Source: Cocleimonas sp. (GTDB lineage: Bacteria; Pseudomonadota; Gammaproteobacteria; Thiotrichales; Thiotrichaceae). Taken from it: a stretch of DNA of 6,683 nt. The position numbers and the translations under genes were made by a program. Under the pieces are notes generated by a model. The model was not told where the DNA came from and did not search any database. It was given only the letters and a program-made list of their open reading frames with translations. The stretch is from positions 1-6,683 of the forward strand of contig JAGLDQ010000239.1 of the NCBI GenBank assembly GCA_023145535.1, in the 5' to 3' direction. Below, piece by piece: positions 1-5,745 of this stretch. The stretch's first letter is position 1. Each line of letters starts with the position of its first letter.

Positions 1-370
1 CTTCACGGTGTAAATAATTAACGGAAAAGCGGTTGATAATGAGGATAATAAAGCCGATGAGTGTTGCCATGGTTAGGCTGAGATGATCCAGTAAAAAACT
101 GATTTTTACTGAGAACTCACCTGATGATAGCCATTCACCCAGCTCTACTTTTCCTTGCTCACCATTAATGAATGCAGTTACAACAAGAAATAACGTCAAT
201 AAAAAAGAAAGCATTGCCGTGCCTATCGCAACGGCAGCTGTTTCTTTTTCGCCCGCTTCTTCACGGTTTAAGTTGAAGATAAAACCTAGCGCAATAGTAA
301 AAGCAGCTAATAGTGGCAAAAGAGGAATAAGTGCAACTGCTAGATCGGTTAGTGTATTGATATCAAACAT
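1..370 (-). CDS. NuoL/DabB-like proton-conducting membrane subunit (N-terminal 123 residues; 3' end outside window)
   Basis: This is the third gene of the operon, cut by the left edge. Translation from the ATG at 370-368 gives MFDINTLTDLAVALIPLLPL and stays open to base 1. Three membrane segments are visible, at about residues 9-32, 44-68 and 92-114. A charged loop (REEAGEKE, 36-43) separates the first two. The stretch LLDHLSLTMATLIGF (93-107) followed by NRFSVNYLHRE (113-123) matches the start of the antiporter-like domain in NuoL, NADH dehydrogenase subunit 5 and DabB/MpsA proteins. A Shine-Dalgarno sequence AAGGTG (375-380) lies 4 nt before the ATG. Coming directly after dabA, it is most likely the DabB partner: the membrane subunit thought to couple cation flow to CO2 hydration. 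The lysine and glutamate residues of the ion channel lie beyond the edge, so function cannot be tested here. A stray complex I subunit is possible but less likely next to dabA. Confidence 0.8.
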   Translation of the reverse strand, partial: MFDINTLTDLAVALIPLLPLLAAFTIALGFIFNLNREEAGEKETAAVAIGTAMLSFLLTLFLVVTAFINGEQGKVELGEWLSSGEFSVKISFLLDHLSLTMATLIGFIILIINRFSVNYLHRE

Positions 371-557
371 GAGTCACCTTGCTATATTGTAGAGTGTCGC
401 CATACGCACCTTCGCTCTCGTTCCCACGCTCCAGCGAGGGAATGCATATATGGACGCTCCAGCGTCGAGAATCAGCAACCCTAGAGCGTTGCGTACTGCG
501 TTCTCTCGCTGGAGCGCAGGAACGAGGTGTGATCGTTGGCATAGCAAATAGTTTCAC
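363..557 (-). CDS. Possible bridging small ORF (64 aa) across the dabA-to-dabB gap
   Basis: On the minus strand a GTG at 557-555 overlaps the dabA stop codon (TGA, 556-554) in the arrangement GTGA. It is preceded by a perfect AGGAGG (565-570) with 7 nt spacing. The frame stays open through the whole palindromic repeat and ends at a TGA (365-363) that overlaps the ATG of the next gene by 8 nt. The predicted peptide is arginine- and serine-rich, resembles no family I recognise, and is mostly translated repeat, so a functional protein is unlikely. What is notable is the geometry: start on the upstream stop, stop on the downstream start. This could let ribosomes move across the gap and keep the third gene coupled. 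An equally good explanation is chance, with AGGAGG simply being the codons for the C-terminal QEA of DabA. Confidence 0.2.
   Translation of the reverse strand: MKLFAMPTITPRSCAPARERSTQRSRVADSRRWSVHICIPSLERGNESEGAYGDTLQYSKVTHV
375..380 (-). promoter_or_regulatory. Ribosome binding site of the NuoL/DabB-like gene
   Basis: On the minus strand this reads AAGGTG, followed by ACTC and then ATG at 370. It supports the ATG at 370 as the start, which lies just outside the palindromic repeat, so the repeat does not interrupt the coding sequence. Confidence 0.6.
417..526. repeat. 110-bp modular palindromic repeat (REP/MITE-like, GCTCCAGC type)
   Basis: The two ends form a 30-bp imperfect inverted repeat (417-446 against 497-526, 26 of 30 positions matching), starting CTCGTTCC and ending GGAACGAG. 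Four small hairpin units sit inside: CGCT-CC-AGCG at 427-436, GACGCT-CC-AGCGTC at 453-466, a degenerate GCAAC...GTTGC at 475-492, and CGCT-GG-AGCG at 507-516. No transposase is present, so if mobile it is non-autonomous. I recall similar GGGAATGCAT/GCTCCAGC repeats as common dispersed elements in gammaproteobacterial sulfur and methane oxidisers; that is memory, not a search. It fills most of the 183-nt gap between dabA and the third gene. As RNA it would fold strongly, so it could affect mRNA stability or read-through into the third gene. Confidence 0.85.
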
Positions 558-3500
558 AGGTTTGCCTCCTGTTGCTTAATCAGTGCGGGTGTTAGATGAT
601 CATAATGCCCTGTGTACCAATCTGATGACTGATCCACTGTTGGCAATGGTTTTTCTGAGTCTTCCCAAATTTCCCAACCACGTACAGGATCAAAGGTGCT
701 AATGACTTCTGAATTCGGGTCTTTGGCGGAGAGTAAAATCCAACCATTGCCCACTAATTCTTGAATCGAGGGTTGACGTAGATAGATTTCAGTCAATGTT
801 TCGGTCGTTGCTTCCACCACTAACTGCAAACGCATCGGCTCATGGATTTCAATCATTTGCTGTGGCAAGCCTGTTCGCAAATCACTGTTTGCACCTTCCA
901 TTACGCCAAACAGTCCTGAGAGGTTATGCACAATTTTCGAGCCACAACCGTATTTCTCGTTATTTACAGCGGAGAAGTAATACTCAAGGCTAATCCCTGC
1001 ACCGACGGGTCCTGCGCTTAATAATAAGCGTTCTAAGAAAGCACCTTCAGGATCAACATTGGCATCATAAGAGATCAAAAAGCAACGGCGATCCATAAAC
1101 AAGCCTTGCGATAGATAACGACGACCCACAAACCCTACCGCAATCGTGGCATGTCCTAATTCGGGACGAGCTTGGGAGTAATCCACACCTCGTCCTGCAA
1201 TATGTCGAATTGCACTTCGCAACGTTGGTTTTTTTGGCGCAGAGGCTAATTTACGACAGCGTTCATGGGCAGAGTGTTGGCTTGCTTGCCCCATTTCGAT
1301 TCTGAGTTTCTTGAAATTGGCTTGCAAGCTCACGGGGATTAAATCGGTATCATCCCAAATTACACGTTCATTACAGGTGTCATGTTCGCCACATAAGAAC
1401 CAGCTATCATCAGGAATATCAATTCCACGTGTTGCCAGTACTTCACGCACAGCAGGGGTATTTGCCATCGAAGCAAAAGCACGTGCATTAGGGCCACTAA
1501 ATTTACCACTACATGCACCACAACCATAGGCTGCAGCATGAGGATTATTTTGATTACGTGAATAATGTCCCATCATTACCACCAGCGGAGCAAAGTCGGA
1601 TAACAAACCATTGTTTTGCAAAAAGCCTTCAACGATATTAGCTTGCTCATCCAGCGTATAACCGAGTTGATTGTCTTTAATAGTACGGTCTTCTTTTACA
1701 TCATCAATCGCATAGTTAATACGCGTGGTTTTCTTACCATCGACAATTCCAATAATCCGTTCTACGGTTCGACTCCACCCTAAAGGTGCAATCGCTTTAC
1801 CTGCTAAAATTAATGCTGCAGTGGGTGCGCTGGCAATCATGAAGGCGGTAGAAGCTAATAATCCACGGCGGGTTTCTTGATGAATCGCATCCAATAAGCG
1901 AATGCGTAAACCGTAACGATTTTGATAGCTCTTTATCTCTGCTTCATGCCCTTCTTTGGGGATTTCTGTAATCTCATGCTCTGGAACTACCACTACGGGA
2001 CAAAGTGCGACTGCTTTATCATTTTCAACACTGTTCCAATTCATCACAACGCCAAAAAAGGCAGCAGCGCCAAGGGTTTCAATACGAGGGTTCATATGCT
2101 CAAGGTGGCGACGGAAGCCTTCTTCACGGTCATCCATACAGAAGAAAATTTGCGCTTGCGGGCGATCTTTGCGTGTTGCCCATGTGCCACGGCCTTGGTT
2201 TTGCTGTACGGCACTAAAAATCTGATTACGATAATGAATTTCATAGGCTTGCAATAATAAGAAACCAGCGGTTTCACCTTGCATTGCACGGACACAGTCA
2301 AACATTTCGGTGACTTGTTGGGAGCTTAGTTGTCGAACTTCCTCACCGCTTAAACCAAGATGCTGTGCAAGGCGGAATAACCGCCAGCCATCACGGTGTA
2401 AATGTAATTCAGTACGCGCATCAGAGGCAGGACTTTGTTCCCAAGTCCAAATCATATGCGCCATGGTTAGCCATTCGCTGTCTTTGTGGGCTTCAATCGA
2501 ATCACGTTCAATAAGCTGTTGTGCCAAACTAATGAGATACTCAGGAAGATGCTGGTTATAGAGCATATTTCGCACTAAAAACTCAGAGTCTTGGTAGCTA
2601 AAATAACCGCGAATAGTGGACAGACTGCCTTCAATTAACCATAGTTTGCGACACAGGCGACGCACAAACATATGCTCTAGCACCAATCGCACCGCTAGAT
2701 AATCCATCATGTTGACGTCAACATCGGTATGACCTTCATAGCCTGGATTTTGATGTCGCCAATAAAACATCCCTGACCAACCAGGCAGATCTAACGCTAA
2801 ACGCTCGAGATAAGAAGCCCATTTTTCTTTGGGAATATCCATACGGGTTAATTCTGTCATGACGGTATCTAGCGAATCATCAGGCAGAGACTCGATATAA
2901 TCATTCCATTCAGGAATATTATTCAGCGCACCGTATTGATCTTCTAACGCACTTTGCTTCCAGCCTTGGTAAAAACCAATGCTACGATCGTTAGGCTTCC
3001 ATGCTGCCAGCCCTTCATCTAACCAACCTGCCAAGAAACGCAGTACGTATTGCTCAATATCCTCTTGTACATCCTCACCTGTGAGACGTTGCAATAAAGT
3101 ACGCAAGCTAATATCTGTGCCGACTTTACTTAATAAGACGTCCAATTGATGCCATGCTTCTTCACGAACTAACGAGGTTATTTTCGATTGTCCGCGCGAT
3201 AAAATATCAGCTTCAACCTCAATTCCTGTTAAATTTTTAATTAAACCTTGCAGATCATGATCCGTCGTGGACTCCTTGACCGCACTATCTAGCTCCAGCC
3301 ATGCCTGTTCTTTTTCTTGTTGATGGACATCGCTATCTTTGCTTTCATCGCGTTGCAATAAGCTACCAAACATTTTGCTGGCCTGCTCTTGAGATAGATT
3401 AAGAATGTCTTCTGCATGCAGCATTTTAGGGTCTAAACCTAAAGCTTCAATACAAGCGTCCCATAAATCCCCCACTGCTTTGCCTTCAGAGTTTAAGCCC

Positions 3501-4012
3501 TTCGCTTTAGCCCGTTCTAATAATTTAGCTTTACTCGCATCCGAACTATCTTTCTGCAATTCTTCTAACACATGCGCTTCATCAATTTGCCATTTAAGCT
3601 GGCAACTGGATAAAGGTTTGATTGGAAAGATTAAGGCAGTACGGTAAATATCTTTGCGGGTAACCACGCAGGCATCGTTTTTATTATTAGATTCAAAAAT
3701 GACTTTATCGGCGTTTAGTTTTTCATCCCTAACCAATACTTGATTTAAATCGCTATCATTGAGTCGATCGTTTAAATAGGCGGTGCGGAATTTTTCTTGC
3801 GACCAAAAACTATAAGCACCTGTTAGATCATTTGATGCTTTTAGTGCCACTTCAAATTTAAGGTGTTGATAACCGTGCAAGGTATTATGATGCACAAAAT
3901 CACGAATCGATGCTTGAGCAGGTAGCGTATGGGCAAAGTGTTCTAGAACCTGCAATAACTCATCACGAATATCCGATTTTTTAGACGCTTTATTTTGGTC
4001 TTTACTTGGCAT
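554..4012 (-). CDS. dabA: DabA, DUF2309/UPF0753 zinc protein of the DAB inorganic-carbon accumulation complex
   Basis: This 1152-residue protein is the catalytic subunit of a DAB system, expected to hydrate CO2 to bicarbonate in one direction at the inner face of the membrane, driven by its membrane partner. The zinc-site residues are all present: C625 and D627 in CMDDR, which has the CxDxR form of beta-carbonic anhydrases with R629, then H816 (GHYSRN) and C831 (YGCGAC). The H-to-C spacing of 15 equals that of Halothiobacillus DabA (H524/C539). Other family stretches are FVHHNTLHGYQHLKFE (39-54), LTGEDV (310-315), a glycine-rich LEYYFS...KYGCGSK region, and a C-terminal GHYDHLTPA. A hydrophobic patch at about 717-746 may face the membrane partner. 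Residues 236-274 and 285-323 form an internal repeat. It is at the long end for the family, which I recall as about 800-1100 residues. The ATG at 4012 has AGGAG 6 nt upstream and overlaps the preceding gene by 11 nt. Confidence 0.93.
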   Translation of the reverse strand: MPSKDQNKASKKSDIRDELLQVLEHFAHTLPAQASIRDFVHHNTLHGYQHLKFEVALKASNDLTGAYSFWSQEKFRTAYLNDRLNDSDLNQVLVRDEKLNADKVIFESNNKNDACVVTRKDIYRTALIFPIKPLSSCQLKWQIDEAHVLEELQKDSSDASKAKLLERAKAKGLNSEGKAVGDLWDACIEALGLDPKMLHAEDILNLSQEQASKMFGSLLQRDESKDSDVHQQEKEQAWLELDSAVKESTTDHDLQGLIKNLTGIEVEADILSRGQSKITSLVREEAWHQLDVLLSKVGTDISLRTLLQRLTGEDVQEDIEQYVLRFLAGWLDEGLAAWKPNDRSIGFYQGWKQSALEDQYGALNNIPEWNDYIESLPDDSLDTVMTELTRMDIPKEKWASYLERLALDLPGWSGMFYWRHQNPGYEGHTDVDVNMMDYLAVRLVLEHMFVRRLCRKLWLIEGSLSTIRGYFSYQDSEFLVRNMLYNQHLPEYLISLAQQLIERDSIEAHKDSEWLTMAHMIWTWEQSPASDARTELHLHRDGWRLFRLAQHLGLSGEEVRQLSSQQVTEMFDCVRAMQGETAGFLLLQAYEIHYRNQIFSAVQQNQGRGTWATRKDRPQAQIFFCMDDREEGFRRHLEHMNPRIETLGAAAFFGVVMNWNSVENDKAVALCPVVVVPEHEITEIPKEGHEAEIKSYQNRYGLRIRLLDAIHQETRRGLLASTAFMIASAPTAALILAGKAIAPLGWSRTVERIIGIVDGKKTTRINYAIDDVKEDRTIKDNQLGYTLDEQANIVEGFLQNNGLLSDFAPLVVMMGHYSRNQNNPHAAAYGCGACSGKFSGPNARAFASMANTPAVREVLATRGIDIPDDSWFLCGEHDTCNERVIWDDTDLIPVSLQANFKKLRIEMGQASQHSAHERCRKLASAPKKPTLRSAIRHIAGRGVDYSQARPELGHATIAVGFVGRRYLSQGLFMDRRCFLISYDANVDPEGAFLERLLLSAGPVGAGISLEYYFSAVNNEKYGCGSKIVHNLSGLFGVMEGANSDLRTGLPQQMIEIHEPMRLQLVVEATTETLTEIYLRQPSIQELVGNGWILLSAKDPNSEVISTFDPVRGWEIWEDSEKPLPTVDQSSDWYTGHYDHLTPALIKQQEANL

Positions 4013-5528
4013 GAGTGACTCCTACAACGGGATTGAGTGCATCGATAAAGTGACTTACAGACGGGGTGATCAAATCAAGAAAAGGCGCGGGATAGAAGCC
4101 GAACACAACAATTCCTGTGGTTAAAACACCTGCTGCTAATACTTCCACAGGCTTTAAATCTTCTACATTATCGGTAATGGGTTTATTTGGCCCTGTAAAT
4201 AAACGTTTGATGGTACGCACCCCGTAGGTTGCACTCACCATCACGCCAAAGGAAAGAAAGATAACTGCCCAACCCCACGCTTCAAAACTACCGATCATCA
4301 CGTATAATTCAGCAATAAATCCTGCTGTTCCGGGTAACCCTGTTCCAGCAATAAAGGCAATCACAATAAAGAACGCAAAACGCGGGGTAACTTTTAGCAG
4401 CGAACCATAATCATTGATATTTTTAGTCCCAGTGCGCTCATACAGTAAGGCGATCAGCATAAATAGCACCGCTGCCACTAAGCCATGCGCAAACATTTGG
4501 TACACCGCACCCGTCATACCTGTTACATTTAAGGTTGAGATACCAAGTAACACTACGCCCATATGACCGACTGAAGAATAGGCGATCATCTTTTTCATAT
4601 CCGATTGTCGCCACGCTAATAATGCACCATAGGTAATGGCGATTAAGCCCAGTATCATTAGTGGTTTTTGAAAGATAATGGCAGCTTTAGGCAGAATACC
4701 CACGGAAAGAATCAGGCCGTAAGCGCCCATTTTTAGAAGAATTCCTGAGAGCAAAATACTCACAGGCCCAGGCGCTTCAACATGGGCTAACGGCAACCAA
4801 CCATGCAAGGGAAAAATAGGCATCTTCACCCCAAAACCCAACAGTAAACCTAAGAAAATCCACGCTTGCTGTTCAGCACTTAACTGCGCAGCACCTGCTG
4901 CAATATCCGCAAAGGCAAAGGAATGGGCGGGCGTTGCATCAAATAATAATAATAAACTCAGCAACATAAACACTGAGCCACCCATGGTATACAAAAAGAA
5001 ATTCAAAGAGGCTGTCTGACGACCTTTACCCCCCCAACGATCAATTAAGAAGAACAACGGAATCAACGTCGCTTCCCAGAAGATATAAAATAAACCCCAG
5101 TCACGTGCCATAAACACGCCTAACACCGCCGCTTCTAGCACCAGCATTAGCAAATAATAACCTTTAGGATGACTCTTGATCGAAGCAGACGCTAATATAG
5201 CCACCCAAACCAGCAACGCGGTCAAGATCACCATCGGATAAGAAAAACCATCCACCCCTAAGGAAAATGAAGTCCCCAAACGAGAATGCCAGTTATGTTC
5301 AAAACTCAACCATAAACCATCAGCACTCGGCACCACATTACCCCATAAAATGAGATAAAAAGTGAACAATAAAGTCGCGCTAGAATAAAAAATCGCAGTG
5401 CTACGAATCACCGCTGGTTTATTATTAGGAAGAAACATTACGATGACTGCACCGATAAGAGGCAGTAGTAATAATATGATAAGACTGTGTAGCTGCATGT
5501 GACAACCCAAATGTAATTTAGGCGGCAC
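4002..5528 (-). CDS. NuoM-like proton-conducting membrane subunit (antiporter-like), first gene of the DAB operon
   Basis: This 508-residue, very hydrophobic protein belongs to the proton-conducting membrane transporter family (PF00361) and looks like complex I subunit NuoM/ND4 in length and sequence. The residues that carry protons in NuoM are kept: a glutamate in FYIFWEATLIPLFF (E152), a lysine in GVKMPIFPLHGWLPLAHVEA (K235), a second lysine in LLKMGAYG (K266), H322 in SSVGHMG, and E407 in FIAELY. Membrane helices run from about residue 11 to 490. It precedes dabA and overlaps it by 11 nt, and no other complex I genes flank it in the window, so a role in inorganic-carbon uptake is more likely than in respiration. 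The start chosen is a GTG at 5528 because AAGGAG lies 6 nt upstream; the later ATG at 5498 (residue 11) has no good ribosome site. Automatic annotation would probably call it nuoM. Confidence 0.9.
   Translation of the reverse strand: MPPKLHLGCHMQLHSLIILLLLPLIGAVIVMFLPNNKPAVIRSTAIFYSSATLLFTFYLILWGNVVPSADGLWLSFEHNWHSRLGTSFSLGVDGFSYPMVILTALLVWVAILASASIKSHPKGYYLLMLVLEAAVLGVFMARDWGLFYIFWEATLIPLFFLIDRWGGKGRQTASLNFFLYTMGGSVFMLLSLLLLFDATPAHSFAFADIAAGAAQLSAEQQAWIFLGLLLGFGVKMPIFPLHGWLPLAHVEAPGPVSILLSGILLKMGAYGLILSVGILPKAAIIFQKPLMILGLIAITYGALLAWRQSDMKKMIAYSSVGHMGVVLLGISTLNVTGMTGAVYQMFAHGLVAAVLFMLIALLYERTGTKNINDYGSLLKVTPRFAFFIVIAFIAGTGLPGTAGFIAELYVMIGSFEAWGWAVIFLSFGVMVSATYGVRTIKRLFTGPNKPITDNVEDLKPVEVLAAGVLTTGIVVFGFYPAPFLDLITPSVSHFIDALNPVVGVTHAK
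4019..4023 (-). promoter_or_regulatory. Ribosome binding site of dabA, inside the upstream gene
   Basis: On the minus strand this reads AGGAG, 6 nt before the dabA ATG at 4012. It lies within the last codons of the NuoM-like gene, whose stop codon (4004-4002) falls after the dabA start. This is the usual layout for translational coupling and fixes the dabA start. Confidence 0.7.
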
Positions 5529-5534
5529 AATATA

Positions 5535-5540
5535 CTCCTT
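5535..5540 (-). promoter_or_regulatory. Ribosome binding site that selects a GTG start
   Basis: On the minus strand this reads AAGGAG, then TATATT, then GTG at 5528. The alternative ATG at 5498 is preceded by TTGGGTTGTCAC, with only a weak GGG. The strength of this site is the reason for choosing the GTG, which adds ten residues (MPPKLHLGCH) before the first membrane helix. Confidence 0.7.
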
Positions 5541-5561
5541 ATAAAAAATATCTCAATCGTT

Positions 5562-5579
5562 TATAAGAATTTTCTTATA
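5562..5579. promoter_or_regulatory. 18-bp perfect dyad, candidate operator or promoter element of the DAB operon
   Basis: The sequence TATAAGAATTTTCTTATA has 8-bp arms around a 2-bp centre and is perfectly symmetrical. It ends 33 nt upstream of the GTG start of the first gene and overlaps possible -10 hexamers. Its place suits a repressor or activator site acting on the operon. DAB operons are often near LysR-type regulator genes, but no regulator is in this window and the dyad does not fit a simple T-N11-A pattern, so no protein can be named. Because the region is AT-rich, a chance dyad cannot be excluded. Confidence 0.4.
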
Positions 5580-5745
5580 TTATGTGGGTTTTTTTAGCGG
5601 ATAAGGCGTATTTATTATTATTTTATAGTGCTGGCATGAAAGAGGGCTAATCAAGGGCATATAAAACAGTCAACCAATATATTAAACTGCAACGTTAATT
5701 TGAAAGAATAATGCCTCATTTTAGAGCCAAACTAATGTATATTTT

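Larger units (their letters stand above)
5529..5745. other. Divergent AT-rich intergenic region between the DAB operon and the acyltransferase gene
   Basis: These 217 bp must hold the operon promoter (leftward) unless an upstream one is used, and probably that of the divergent gene (rightward). For the operon, AT-rich stretches such as TAATAT (5577-5582, minus strand) could be a -10 box, but the best partner at -35 (TTATCC) is poor. For the rightward gene, TTGAAA at 5700-5705 is a fair -35 without a convincing -10. I see no riboswitch, tRNA or terminator hairpin, and no credible gene. The clearest structured element is the dyad at 5562-5579. Confidence 0.5.

Noticed and set aside
417..526. 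CRISPR-like array or small RNA gene made of repeated GCTCCAGC units
   Set aside because: The units are hairpins of unequal spacing and sequence with no regular spacers, and the outer ends are inverted; a palindromic REP/MITE-like element explains it better.
379..579. Plus-strand 66-codon open frame over the repeat
   Set aside because: It is mostly the palindromic repeat read in reverse plus the 3' end of dabA on the other strand; no ribosome site and no family resemblance.
1922..2257. Plus-strand open frame of 111 codons inside dabA
   Set aside because: It lies wholly antisense to the most conserved, zinc-binding part of DabA and its translation resembles nothing; it is a shadow of that gene.
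1..5528. Fragment of a complex I (nuo) operon
   Set aside because: NuoL-like and NuoM-like genes occur, but they flank dabA and lie in the reverse of the usual nuoL-nuoM order, and no nuoK or nuoN is adjacent in the window.
5588..5595. T-run after GGG as a rho-independent terminator
   Set aside because: No GC-rich stem precedes it on the plus strand, and no gene ends here in that direction.
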